Below, piece after piece: positions 8,566 through 17,744 of a DNA stretch of 64,000 bases. The translations under genes and the position numbers were made by a program. Positions within the stretch are counted from its first letter, which is position 1, and each line of letters starts with the position of its first letter. The notes under the pieces were generated by a model that saw nothing but the letters and a program-made list of their open reading frames with translations, was not told where the DNA came from and did no database searches. Source of the DNA: JASJBU01 sp963797085 (GTDB taxonomy: Bacteria; Pseudomonadota; Gammaproteobacteria; Chromatiales; Chromatiaceae); contig CAWCOA010000008.1 in assembly GCA_963797085.1 (NCBI GenBank), positions 71,551 through 135,550 of the forward strand, read 5' to 3'.

Positions 8566-8901
8566 ATGTCTCGCCCCCTTGTCACAGAAGATGACCTCAC
8601 CGGCTTCATCAGCAGCCACTCGATCTGTGCTGCCTACTTCAGCGGTCCAGATTGCGCCGTCTGTGAGATATTGAAACCCAAGCTTTTGGAGCTGCTGCAA
8701 CAGCGATTTCCCAAACTGACGGTCGGCGAAGTCGACTGTGCGGCGAGTCCACAACTGGCCGCACAACAGATTGTCTTCACGATTCCTACATTGATCGTCT
8801 ACTTCGAAGGTAAAGAGGGCATTCGTAAATCCCGCAGCTTCAGTCTCGCTGAATTGGCGAGTGAACTGGAACGGCCCTATTCGATGCTGAGCGTGGAATG
8901 A
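8566..8901 (+). CDS. Thioredoxin-fold protein
   Basis: 112 residues with a thioredoxin fold: YFSGPDCAVCEILKPKLLEL carries a C-A-V-C redox pair in the active-site position (CGPC in classical thioredoxin) and FTIPTLIVYFEGKEG supplies the cis-proline loop. ATG 8566 was chosen because translation from farther upstream (TTG 8455) adds a tail unlike thioredoxins; the ribosome site is weak. It lies about 200 bases after the CZB gene in the same direction and may be the last gene of that unit. It has no signal peptide, so it is probably cytoplasmic. Confidence 0.75.
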   Translation: MSRPLVTEDDLTGFISSHSICAAYFSGPDCAVCEILKPKLLELLQQRFPKLTVGEVDCAASPQLAAQQIVFTIPTLIVYFEGKEGIRKSRSFSLAELASELERPYSMLSVE

Positions 8902-8937
8902 ACGGCATGTCGAGGGCAGGTGTGTAGGTTAGCCGTT

Positions 8938-9739
8938 TCAGATCTTGAATTTACCCGCCATTGATTGCAGCTCTGTTGCCAGAAGGGCCTGTTTGGCGCT
9001 TGATGCGGCAGTCTGTTCCGCACCCTGAGCGGAATGAGCAGAGAGATCATTGATTGCCAGCAAGTTACGATTGATCTCTTCAGCCACCGCCCCCTGCTCA
9101 TCAGCGGCTGTGGCGATCTGGGTGTTCATCTCGCGGATACGGGCCACCGCCTGGTTTATCTCAAGCAGGGTCTGGTCGGTTTTTTCAAACTGCTGAAGAG
9201 TTTGCCGTGCTTTGGTCTGTCCCAGCATCATCGCCTTTGCGGCACCTTTGGTCCCTAGCTGAATCCGCTCAATCATGCCTTGAATCTCCTGGGTCGATTC
9301 CTGGGTGCGTCCCGCCAGGGTCCGCACCTCATCGGCCACCGCGGCAAATCCCCGCCCCTGCTAGTCCCGTAATCACCTCCTGCAAACTATCCCCCAGCTT
9401 GTTGAAAGCGGCGATAATCTCAACCAGTTCATCTTTGGAATTCTCTGCGCAGCGAGCCGTCAGGTCACCTGCCGCCAAACGGCCTACCAGATCACCCAGT
9501 TTGGATACCGTACGGCTAATGCCACGAATGGAAACCAAGGACAACAGCAGCAATAGGCCAATACCGACCGTTATCAACCCAATAGAGGCATTGCGTACAA
9601 AGTGGCCACGCACCACTGCATCCTGATAGGTTGCCTCGGTCAATTGGTGTTGCAGCTCGCCGAGCTTTTCTTCGACCACATGCGCTGCCTCGAAAGCGGG
9701 GCTGGTCTGCTTCGCTATAAGACTCATGTATGCGTTCAA
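8938..9739 (-). pseudogene. Methyl-accepting chemotaxis protein, truncated and internally deleted
   Basis: From ATG 9739 the frame encodes part of a ligand-binding helical bundle, one membrane segment (ASIGLITVGIGLLLLLSLVS), and a HAMP domain ending at SLQEVITGL. It then breaks; a second frame starts with the receptor hairpin tip GRGFAAVADEVRTLAGRTQ and ends with the C-terminal half of the signalling domain (stop 8938). The roughly 100-130 residues of adaptation helix between HAMP and the tip are missing, and an in-frame TAG sits just before the tip segment, so this is a deletion rather than a single base shift. The first transmembrane helix is also absent from the N-terminus. It cannot make a working receptor. 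Confidence 0.85.
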
Positions 9740-10009
9740 ACTAAACCGAAGAAAGATGCATAATCCGACTGGGATAATACTGTCTTTTTATTTAGCTTTT
9801 CGAGTAAGCAGAAAAATGAAATACTCTCGCAGTCAGGCAGTTAGGCTATTTATGGATGGACGCAGCATCGCTGCAGGAGACAGCGCGTCGGAACGGGCTG
9901 ACCACCGCACCTGCTGCCTAGCACATGGCGCAGACTAGAGAAACGTATCCACAAAACCATGGTATTTCTGTGTTATAAGCAGTGTGCTGAAATTGAGAGA
10001 ACCTATGCA

Positions 10010-10354
10010 ATGGAAAGAAGAGTCGGGTTAGTGTTCCTGCTGTTGTTGGGTCTGAGCCAGATCCAAGCTGCTGCATGGGCGGGTGGTGCCGGCTGGACCT
10101 CTTATGGCCAAGTCGTCGAGCTCAATCCCACCACCGCCGGGCGGTTTTTGGTGCAACTGAATATAGCCAGCAATCCCAGTGGTTGCAGGAATGAGGTTTG
10201 GTTTTATCGTGATTACACCGGTAATGGTGTCGAGTTGATGTTTCATGCCCTGTTGGGAGCGATCACTTCCGATAAATCAGCACGAGTCTATGTGACCGGC
10301 CGTTGCGACCTCAATGGCTATTCTGAAATATCTTCCGCAAGCATTGCCCCTTGA
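10010..10354 (+). CDS. Small exported protein of unknown function
   Basis: 114 residues starting at ATG 10010 with a typical Sec signal peptide (MERRVGLVFLLLLGLSQIQA) and a probable cleavage after AWA. The mature part is about 85 residues with two cysteines (NPSGCRNEVWFYRD and VTGRCDLNGYSEIS) that could pair in the periplasm. I do not recognise a named family. It stands alone between the broken chemoreceptor and trhP, which is on the opposite strand. An upstream in-frame start at 9959 would spoil the signal peptide and is less likely. Confidence 0.65.
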   Translation: MERRVGLVFLLLLGLSQIQAAAWAGGAGWTSYGQVVELNPTTAGRFLVQLNIASNPSGCRNEVWFYRDYTGNGVELMFHALLGAITSDKSARVYVTGRCDLNGYSEISSASIAP

Positions 10355-10405
10355 TCGGCAAGCCAGCAATCTGCTGATCGGGATAAGCAACGAGGTCCGA
10401 AATGG

Positions 10406-11725
10406 TCATCCGGCCTGACTGTGTTCTTCTTTAAGATAACGACACAGTAGACCATTGGGCAGGCCGGAAACCGGCAGCTTGACCATCACCTGATAACCTC
10501 CGCCCGGTGCCTCCTGGAGCGGATTGCCGTTGCGGTCCAACATCTGTTCCAGCTTGAAACTGTGATTCCCTTCCGGCGTCATGAGCTCGAGCTGGTCACC
10601 CACTCGCAGTTTGTTCTTTACATCCAGCGCCGTGAGGCCGCTGGATTCATCGATGCCAGTAACCTCCCCGACAAACAGCTGCCGGTCACTCTGGGAACTG
10701 CCGTAGCGATAGTTTTGCAGCTCCTGTGATTCATGGCGCTGGTAGAAGCCATCCGTATAGCCCCGATTGGCCAGACTTTCGAGATCGGCCATCAGCTCGG
10801 GGCGAAATGAATGACCCGCGGCAGCGTCATCTATGGCCTGTCGATAGACCTGGGTGGTGCGCGCGGTGTAGTAGTGGGACTTGGTGCGGCCTTCGATCTT
10901 CAGACAGTCGATACCGATCTCCACTAACTGCTGCACATGTTCCACGGCGCGCAAGTCCTTGGAGTTCATGATGTAGGTGCCGTGTTCGTCCTCGAACATG
11001 GGCATCAATTCGCCGGGACGCCCTTTCTCCTCCAGGTAGACGACCTGGTCGGACTCCGGGTGATGGGATTGGGCGTTCAGATCCTTCCCCAGGTCGGGTC
11101 CGTCCACGGACTGGCTAACCTTGTAGTCCCAGCGGCAGCTGTTGGTGCAGGTCCCTTGATTGGCATCCCGGTGATTGAAATAGCCGGACAGCAGGCAACG
11201 CCCGGAATAGGCGATGCACAGAGCGCCGTGCACGAACACTTCCAGCTCCATGTCGGGACAGGCCTGACGGATATCCGCCACCTCGTCCAGCGATAGCTCC
11301 CGGGAAAGGATCACCCGCGAGACTCCCTGCTGCTGCCAGAAGCGCACTGCGTCGGCATTCACCGTATTCGCCTGTACCGAGAGGTGGATAGGCATCTCCG
11401 GCCAACGCTCACGCACCAGCAGGATGAGTCCGGGATCGGACATGATCAGGGCATCCGGGCCCATCGCAACCACCGGCGCCATATCGTCGATAAAGGTCTT
11501 CACCTTGGCGCCATGGGGCATGACATTGCAGGCCAGGTAAAACAGCCTGCCTAGGGCATGGGCCTCGCGGATGCCGATCGCCAGGTTGTCTTCCAGGAAG
11601 TCGTTGTTGCGTACCCGCAGACTGTAGCGCGGCAGCCCTGCATAGACCGCATCCGCCCCGTAGGCGAAGGCATAGCGGGCATTTTTCAGGGTGCCCGCCG
11701 GGGAGAGTAATTCAGGTTTCTTCAT
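10406..11725 (-). CDS. trhP: tRNA 5-hydroxyuridine synthase TrhP (YegQ), U32 family
   Basis: 439 residues. U32-family protein of the YegQ/TrhP branch, which hydroxylates U34 of certain tRNAs as the first step to cmo5U. It opens MKKPELLSPAGTLKNARYAF and contains the cysteine-rich signature AYSGRCLLSGYFNHRDANQG followed by TCTNSCRWDYKV, giving the cysteines thought to hold an iron-sulfur cluster. The C-terminal GLPNGLLCRYL barrel is also present. Length and sequence order match E. coli YegQ. It overlaps no neighbour and is followed on the same strand upstream by the ChaN-PDZ gene 28 bases away, so the two may be co-transcribed. Confidence 0.93.
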   Translation of the reverse strand: MKKPELLSPAGTLKNARYAFAYGADAVYAGLPRYSLRVRNNDFLEDNLAIGIREAHALGRLFYLACNVMPHGAKVKTFIDDMAPVVAMGPDALIMSDPGLILLVRERWPEMPIHLSVQANTVNADAVRFWQQQGVSRVILSRELSLDEVADIRQACPDMELEVFVHGALCIAYSGRCLLSGYFNHRDANQGTCTNSCRWDYKVSQSVDGPDLGKDLNAQSHHPESDQVVYLEEKGRPGELMPMFEDEHGTYIMNSKDLRAVEHVQQLVEIGIDCLKIEGRTKSHYYTARTTQVYRQAIDDAAAGHSFRPELMADLESLANRGYTDGFYQRHESQELQNYRYGSSQSDRQLFVGEVTGIDESSGLTALDVKNKLRVGDQLELMTPEGNHSFKLEQMLDRNGNPLQEAPGGGYQVMVKLPVSGLPNGLLCRYLKEEHSQAG

Positions 11726-11753
11726 TGTTCCTGCTGAATTTGGATAGAAGGGA

Positions 11754-12917
11754 CTATTTAAGCTCCACTTCCATGAGATGCCTCATGGTACCCAGTATCA
11801 AGGCATCCCGTTCGACTACAATGGTGACTTTATCCCCCACTTGCCGATCCATCAAAGCAAGCCGGATATCGGTGTAGCTGGTTATCTTCAGATCATCAAT
11901 CTTTAAAATGATGTCCCCTTCCTTCACCCCCGCCTCTGCGGCTCCGCTGGTCTGACTGAAGCCGGAAATTTCCGGGGGCGAGTCCTCGGTATCGAGAAAC
12001 ACACCCAGTTTGCCGGAAGGAGGTAGATCGACGGGTTTGGGCATGACCAGATAATCACCCATCTCCGGATCGACTGCAGTACCGGGCCGGGCATTGATCA
12101 CGATAGCCGAGGAAACAGGCACCCGGCGTTGCAGTCGATTGGGAATGCCTGAACCATAGACCAGATGACCGACACCGGCCAGCACCACCATATGCCCATC
12201 GGGATGTTCCCGTAACCAGGATGCCGCCCGCTCAGCCATGCTTTCATCCCACAGCAGCTGGACGTCCAAGAAGCGCTCAAAATCACTGCTTTCGGTTTGC
12301 GGATGATGCTTGAAGATATCCTCCAGGCGTTTGCGATAGCTTTCATCATCCCGGTCGATTTCTTTCGGAATCCTGATCTTCTGCGCTTCCTCCAGGCTCT
12401 CCAGGCCTCCCTCGCGAACCTTATCAGTGATCTCTTTCTCGATATTCAGCGCAATCAAGGGTATGCCATGCTCTCGGGCATAGCTGAAGATCGGCCGATA
12501 GAGCCGGTAGTCGAAGCGCCAGCGCTCGAAATATTCGGTACGCCGGATGAATTCGGCCTCATCAATCTTGCCGGCGATGTAGTCATCCAACACCGGCTGA
12601 AAGGGTTGCTGAAAAAATTCCAGACCGATGGCCAGTACCGGATAGCGGGCATGCTGATTTTTTATCACCGCCAGCTGATTCAGGTGGTGTTCGTAACGGT
12701 CGTGGGACTCTCCGACAAAAATCACCCGATTGTCAGACACCTTCTGAACCAGGCTTTCCATCGTCATCAGACTCGACAGATCTATAACCGTGGGGTTTTC
12801 CCCTTCCGTCGCCTCAATCCCGCCTATTGTGATCATCAACAGACCAGCCATCAAAATTCTTCTTATCACTGATAATCTCTCCAAGCCTGTGAAATTGTCT
12901 TTCGATCCCGCCTGCAA
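11754..12917 (-). CDS. ChaN-family haem-binding-like protein with C-terminal PDZ domain
   Basis: 387 residues (365 if ATG 12851 is used). An N-terminal hydrophobic segment (MAGLLMITIGGIEATEG) suggests export. Residues about 55-290 form a ChaN domain: NRVIFVGESHDRYEHHLNQL, then AGVGHLVYGSGIPNRLQRR, with the conserved histidines. The last 90 residues are a PDZ domain (SGAAEAGVKEGDIILKIDDL). ChaN proteins bind haem and are linked to iron uptake or sensing; a PDZ domain would bind a protein partner or peptide. It is divergent from the M1 peptidase gene with only 19 bases between starts, so the two genes share control DNA. Confidence 0.85.
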   Translation of the reverse strand: MQAGSKDNFTGLERLSVIRRILMAGLLMITIGGIEATEGENPTVIDLSSLMTMESLVQKVSDNRVIFVGESHDRYEHHLNQLAVIKNQHARYPVLAIGLEFFQQPFQPVLDDYIAGKIDEAEFIRRTEYFERWRFDYRLYRPIFSYAREHGIPLIALNIEKEITDKVREGGLESLEEAQKIRIPKEIDRDDESYRKRLEDIFKHHPQTESSDFERFLDVQLLWDESMAERAASWLREHPDGHMVVLAGVGHLVYGSGIPNRLQRRVPVSSAIVINARPGTAVDPEMGDYLVMPKPVDLPPSGKLGVFLDTEDSPPEISGFSQTSGAAEAGVKEGDIILKIDDLKITSYTDIRLALMDRQVGDKVTIVVERDALILGTMRHLMEVELK

Positions 12918-12936
12918 CTGTTAAAATGCGGGGACT

Positions 12937-15090
12937 ATGCGCTCTATGACCCAAAAAACCGTCTACTGGTTCATCCTGTTGATCAGCATTGCCGCAGCTA
13001 ACAGCCACGCAGCAAGCCCTACCATTCAACATGAGATCGAAGTCACGCTGTCGCCTGAGGAGCAAACCCTGTGGGTAAAAGACCACATCCATTTACCCGA
13101 AAAAGCCCCGCTGGAATTCACCCTCCATGCAGGACTTGAGCCTCGCATACTATCGCCGGGGGTACAACTCACCAAAACCAAAACGCTTGCTGTCCGCGCA
13201 CCGCTTCAGGCGTATCGACTGACTTTGCCTGATGATGTACGAGATTTCACCCTGGAATACGGCGGCAAGATTGCCCACCAGATCCGCACCCGATCCGAGA
13301 GCCCCGGACGCAGCCAGCAGTTACTCTCCGGCACCATCTCCGGAGAGGGGGTTTTTCTTGACGCGGGTGTCGCCTGGTACCCCGTCTTTCCAAATACCCT
13401 GCAGAGCTTCAATCTGACTATTGAGCTTCCGGAAAATTGGCTGGCTGTCAGTCAAGGGACTGGCCCTGCGGAAAAACGCCGACAGGGCAAACGGATTGTC
13501 AACTGGCAGGAAACCAACCCGCAGGACGACATCTATCTGATTGCCGCGCCTTTCCATTATTATTCTCAGCAAGACGGACAGGTCCAGGCCCAGGTCTTTC
13601 TACGCCAACCGGACCCAGCACTGGCCCAGCGCTATCTCGAGGCCACGGAACACTATATTGCCCTGTATCAGGCCCTCATCGGTCCCTACCCCTACACCAA
13701 GTTCGCCCTGGTGGAAAATTTCTGGGAGACCGGCTACGGCATGCCATCCTTCACCCTGCTCGGATCACGGGTGATCCGGCTGCCCTTCATCCTGCATACC
13801 TCCTTCCCCCATGAGATTCTGCATAATTGGTGGGGCAACGGTGTCTATGTGGATTATCCAAGCGGTAACTGGAGTGAGGGGCTAACGGCCTATCTGGCGG
13901 ACCACCTGCTCAAGGAACAGCGCGGGAAAGGCATCAATTATCGTCGTTCCGCCCTGCAAAGATACAATGATTTCGTGCGCTCCGAGAACGACTTCCCGTT
14001 GAGGGAATTTCGCTCCCGCCACACCACTGCCAGTCAGTCGGTCGGTTATGACAAGAGCCTGATGCTGTTCCACATGCTGCGCCGCAAACTGGGAGACGAG
14101 GATTTCATCGCAGGTTTACGCTACTTCTTTAAAAACAACCGCTTCAAGACCGCTGGATTCGCTGAGTTGCAGGATGCCTTCACAACCGTCAGCGGCAACG
14201 ATCTGAAGGGGTTTTTTACCCAGTGGACAGAGCGCACGGGAGCCCCCGCACTGGCGGTCAGCGATCTCAAGATTATCCCCTGGAAAAAGGGCTATCAACT
14301 CACCGGATCACTGGAACAGACCCATGATGGCGATCCATTCCACCTCGATGTGCCAGTGATTGTTTATCTGCAGGACAGAGCCAAACCTATCAGGCAAAGT
14401 ATATCGACCCAGTCGAAAACCCAAGCGTTCTCTATCGACCTGCCTGCCCGGCCCTTGCGTCTCGATATCGACCCCTGGTTCGATCTGTTTCGGACGCTAC
14501 ATGTCGATGAAGCCCCTCCTACCTTTAGCAAACTGTTTGGCGCTGAAAAAATCCTCTTCATACTGCCCGCTGATGTGGCCAAAGCGAAATTTGAAGCATA
14601 CAAAACCTTGGCTGAAAATTGGAGCAAAGGCTATCCAGACGCATCCATGGTACTCGACCGTGACCTGGAAACATTACCCAAGCTGGGAAACATCTGGTTG
14701 CTGGGTTGGGAAAATCGCTTTTTTGATAAGGCCCTGGAGCAAAATAGCGTCAGCCAGTTTCTGCAACAAAAATCAGGTTTCAAACTTGCTGGAAAGTCTT
14801 TCCAACAGAACACAGACAGTCTGGTTATGCTGGGAGACGGCAATAAAAGCACAAATCAGATAATAGGCGTCATAGCCAGTGACAATACCAAAGCCCTGCA
14901 TGGGCTGACCAGGAAAGTCCCCCATTACGGCAAATACAGCTATCTGGTGTTTAACGGAGAAGCCCCAGACAACCGTCTCAAAGGGCAATGGGAGATCGCC
15001 GAATCTCCGCTGCGCATAAACCTTTCCGCTACTGGAGCGGCAATTGAAGCCTTGAAGCCAACGCCCCTTTGGCCAGTTTCAGAGAACTAA
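12937..15090 (+). CDS. Secreted M1-type (gluzincin) metallopeptidase
   Basis: 717 residues with a Sec signal peptide (WFILLISIAAANSHA). The zinc site HEILHNWWGN places His292, Glu293 and His296; the third ligand is Glu314 in GNWSEGLTAY, 17 residues after the second His instead of the canonical 18. The catalytic tyrosine region SVGYDKSLMLFHMLRRKLGD follows about 50 residues later. Residues 25-210 are the beta-rich N-terminal domain of M1 aminopeptidases and the C-terminal 250 residues are less typical. Probably periplasmic or cell-surface. It starts 19 bases from the divergent ChaN-PDZ gene. The frame is clean throughout. Confidence 0.9.
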   Translation: MRSMTQKTVYWFILLISIAAANSHAASPTIQHEIEVTLSPEEQTLWVKDHIHLPEKAPLEFTLHAGLEPRILSPGVQLTKTKTLAVRAPLQAYRLTLPDDVRDFTLEYGGKIAHQIRTRSESPGRSQQLLSGTISGEGVFLDAGVAWYPVFPNTLQSFNLTIELPENWLAVSQGTGPAEKRRQGKRIVNWQETNPQDDIYLIAAPFHYYSQQDGQVQAQVFLRQPDPALAQRYLEATEHYIALYQALIGPYPYTKFALVENFWETGYGMPSFTLLGSRVIRLPFILHTSFPHEILHNWWGNGVYVDYPSGNWSEGLTAYLADHLLKEQRGKGINYRRSALQRYNDFVRSENDFPLREFRSRHTTASQSVGYDKSLMLFHMLRRKLGDEDFIAGLRYFFKNNRFKTAGFAELQDAFTTVSGNDLKGFFTQWTERTGAPALAVSDLKIIPWKKGYQLTGSLEQTHDGDPFHLDVPVIVYLQDRAKPIRQSISTQSKTQAFSIDLPARPLRLDIDPWFDLFRTLHVDEAPPTFSKLFGAEKILFILPADVAKAKFEAYKTLAENWSKGYPDASMVLDRDLETLPKLGNIWLLGWENRFFDKALEQNSVSQFLQQKSGFKLAGKSFQQNTDSLVMLGDGNKSTNQIIGVIASDNTKALHGLTRKVPHYGKYSYLVFNGEAPDNRLKGQWEIAESPLRINLSATGAAIEALKPTPLWPVSEN

Positions 15091-15233
15091 CCCAACTCGA
15101 ATCATTCTCCTTCGAACTGATCCATAGCGGAAAATCTGCGAAGACGGATTCTCGCCTTGGTCAGCAAGGCCGGGAGAGCCAGTCCAAATCGATTATGTGA
15201 ATTTGGATCCTATCGCTATTTTTCAATCCAGGC

Positions 15234-15851
15234 TTAATCTAACCGTCTGAAAACCTGTTTCAGGGTGCTGAGCGATGGCAGGCGCCGAAAATGGAACATC
15301 CTGTACAAGAGTTCCAGTAAAAACAGACCGGCAATCAACAGATAGTTGATCAGATTCGTAAACAGAGACCAGGTATCAATAGGAGCAAACAGGGCCAGAA
15401 CGATCGACTCGATCAACATGGCGGCAAAAAACAGCGTCCAGACCCAGGTGAGCCGACGCGTGTATTTCAGTACAACCTCGTCACTCTCTCCTTCCACCCG
15501 CTTGGCAAAAGCGCTGATAAGGTCTTCCTCTCCAGGCATGAGTGTACGGCCAAAAAGAAACAGCAGACCGCCGGCAATCAGGATAGGTGGCAGATAGAGC
15601 ACAGTTGCATCATTCAGAAACAGACTGATCACCGCAATTATGGCTATGGCAGGAGCCGACAACTCAGTCAGCCGCCGCTGTCCAGCAATGATAATCAGTA
15701 GTGAATGGGCAATTGCAAGGATTAGCAGAAGCCAAACAGCAGCTTGGGTATAGCCCTGCAAAATGGTCAGATGGAGGCTGATCGGATAGCTGAGGGTCAA
15801 CACCAGGGTAAGCACCCTGAGCCTTTTGCTCCCTCCTGATGATACTTGCAC
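15234..15851 (-). CDS. COG4648-type inner-membrane protein of aryl-polyene loci
   Basis: 205 residues, almost all membrane: six or so hydrophobic stretches such as AAVWLLLILAIAHSLLIII and LINYLLIAGLFLLELLYRMF, ending with a basic tail. Proteins of this COG4648 type recur in aryl-polyene and related fatty-acid clusters, although their function is unknown. Here it lies divergent from the radical SAM gene and about 1.9 kb from the ACP, at the edge of the pigment-type locus, which supports the assignment. Located in the inner membrane. Confidence 0.7.
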   Translation of the reverse strand: MQVSSGGSKRLRVLTLVLTLSYPISLHLTILQGYTQAAVWLLLILAIAHSLLIIIAGQRRLTELSAPAIAIIAVISLFLNDATVLYLPPILIAGGLLFLFGRTLMPGEEDLISAFAKRVEGESDEVVLKYTRRLTWVWTLFFAAMLIESIVLALFAPIDTWSLFTNLINYLLIAGLFLLELLYRMFHFRRLPSLSTLKQVFRRLD

Positions 15852-16059
15852 GGCAATGCTACCTTATGCGCCTAGTGAGACCCACTTTACACAGCGAGTC
15901 TATAGGCAAACAGCACGATATTTGGAATACTGCTACCTTTTGCATCGATATTCCCCCATTTGAGCGCAGGGATCATCTCACAGCATGGTCAGACCCTGTC
16001 AACTGCGATGCCGTCAGCGCCGGCCGATGGTCAGGAGCTGCTACAGGATAAAGTCAATC

Positions 16060-17526
16060 ATGAAGGTACTGTTTGTCTATTCCAACCGGGTGCGTGATTT
16101 GCTGCCGGCGCCCCCCATCGGGCTCAGCTATGTCGCCTCGGCCACTGAAGATGCTGGCCATGAGGTCCGCTTCGTCGATCTACTGATGTCACCGGGCGGA
16201 TTGCAGAAGTTACAGGGCGTGCTGAACTCATTCCGGCCTTCGGTCGTGGCAATCTCGGTACGTAACATCGATAACGTCGTGCATCAGCGTCTGAAGACTC
16301 ACCTGGATGAATTGGCGCGCCAGATCTCCATTATCCGTGAAACCAGCCAATCCAGCATCGTTCTTGGCGGGCCTGCGATCTCGATACTTGGGAAGCAGTC
16401 TCTGACCCATATCGATGCGGACTTTGCAGTTCTGGGAGAAGGCGAACTGAGCTTCCCTGCGTTGTTGCGTGAACTGGATGGAGAGCAGGATTTCAGTTCA
16501 GTACCTGGAGTTTGCTACCGCATGGACGGCGAAATTGTCGAAACTCCAGGGCAGCTGTTAGCGCATTTTGGCCCCTCAGGCATGGAGCGTTGGATCGACT
16601 GGAAGATCTATGAGCGCCAAGGAGCCACCTGGCCAATCCAGTGCAAACGCGGTTGCCCCCTGCACTGCACCTATTGCACCTATCCCACTATCGAAGGCAG
16701 AACGATGCGCAGACGCCCGCCGTCAGAGGTGGTGGAAGAAATCACACGGGTTGTTCGCAGCGTCAATCCCCGCTGTTTCGAGTTCATTGATTCGGTATTC
16801 AATCAACCGGAAAGTTACGCCATTGAGTTGTGCGAGGAGATCATCCGCTCCGGCCTGCGCATCAAGCTGACAACCATGGGAGTGAACCCCCGTTCCATGT
16901 CGAAGGAGCTGCTCAGCGTGATGAAAAAGGCCGGCTTCAACTCCTTGATGATAACCCCGGAGAGCGCCAGTGACCGGGTACTGGATGAGATGCGCAAAGG
17001 TTTCTCCCAGAATGACGTCAAACGCTGCGCGGAACTGGTTCGGGAGTCCGGCATCCCGAGCATGTGGTTCTTCATGCTGGGGGCCCGGGGTGAAACCAGA
17101 GAGACGGCGAACGAGACACTCAGATTCGTAGAGCAAAATCTGAACTGGAATAACTGCCTGCCCATGTTCACCACCGGCATCCGAATATTGCCCGGGACCG
17201 AGTTATCCCATCAGGCCAGGGCGGACGGCTATCTGCAGCCCGACCAGGACCTGGCCGAGTCGGTTTTCTATTTCTCGCCCAAGGTCTCGGAGCGTTGGTT
17301 GCTGCGGCGCGTCAATAAAGCTATCGCCAAATGCCCGACCGTGGTACATGCGGCCGAGGATCCCTCCAGCAGCTCAGTGGGAGGTCGCATCTTCAGTCTG
17401 ATGCATTTTCTGGGCGTCTCGCCCCCCTACTGGCGTTTTATTCCACGATTCCTCTCGCTCCCTTTCATACATAATGCCCGGAAACGGCAATCAATCCGCA
17501 TGCGTCCACCCCACGCCAGCCCTTGA
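16060..17526 (+). CDS. B12-binding/radical SAM protein
   Basis: 488 residues from ATG 16060. N-terminal cobalamin-binding-like Rossmann domain (PPIGLSYVASATEDAGHEVR, then VLGGPAIS, then FAVLGEGELSFPALL) and a radical SAM domain with the cluster motif CPLHCTYC (Cys199, Cys203, Cys206), followed by a conserved ITPESASDRVLDEMRKGFS segment. Such enzymes carry out methyl transfers, cyclisations or C-C bond formation in natural-product pathways. It sits between the divergent COG4648 protein and the ACP gene, so a tailoring step on the polyene or its head group is a reasonable guess. An upstream in-frame start (15985) is possible but less likely. Confidence 0.85.
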   Translation: MKVLFVYSNRVRDLLPAPPIGLSYVASATEDAGHEVRFVDLLMSPGGLQKLQGVLNSFRPSVVAISVRNIDNVVHQRLKTHLDELARQISIIRETSQSSIVLGGPAISILGKQSLTHIDADFAVLGEGELSFPALLRELDGEQDFSSVPGVCYRMDGEIVETPGQLLAHFGPSGMERWIDWKIYERQGATWPIQCKRGCPLHCTYCTYPTIEGRTMRRRPPSEVVEEITRVVRSVNPRCFEFIDSVFNQPESYAIELCEEIIRSGLRIKLTTMGVNPRSMSKELLSVMKKAGFNSLMITPESASDRVLDEMRKGFSQNDVKRCAELVRESGIPSMWFFMLGARGETRETANETLRFVEQNLNWNNCLPMFTTGIRILPGTELSHQARADGYLQPDQDLAESVFYFSPKVSERWLLRRVNKAIAKCPTVVHAAEDPSSSSVGGRIFSLMHFLGVSPPYWRFIPRFLSLPFIHNARKRQSIRMRPPHASP

Positions 17527-17689
17527 TCCGAAAGTTTCCTGTCAGTCCACCCGCGGGTTACATTGGTCTTTCTTACAGTGGGGATTACCCCCACACGAAA
17601 CAAACCGATGTTTGCTGCCAGACCCTAGATCGACCAGCACTAAACCTCTCATTCCTGGGAGATTTTGGTGTATAGTTCGGCGTTCGGCC

Positions 17690-17718
17690 CTTGCGGTTGT
17701 ATTTTTATCTTTATACAT
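17690..17718 (+). promoter_or_regulatory. Possible promoter of the ACP operon
   Basis: The 218-base gap between the radical SAM stop and the ACP start contains TTGCGG, about 15 bases, then TATACA, a tolerable sigma-70-like pair about 30 bases before the ACP ATG. A hairpin GTGGGG-ATTA-CCCCCAC at 17578-17594 lacks a U-run and is not a typical terminator. This is only a pattern match; the spacing is shorter than ideal. Confidence 0.3.
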
Positions 17719-17744
17719 AGACGGAATTTCAAGAAAACCTGAAC

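Noticed and set aside
9726..9938. Plus-strand 70-residue frame beginning MYAFKLNRRK
   Set aside because: Overlaps the truncated chemoreceptor start on the other strand, no ribosome site, no family.
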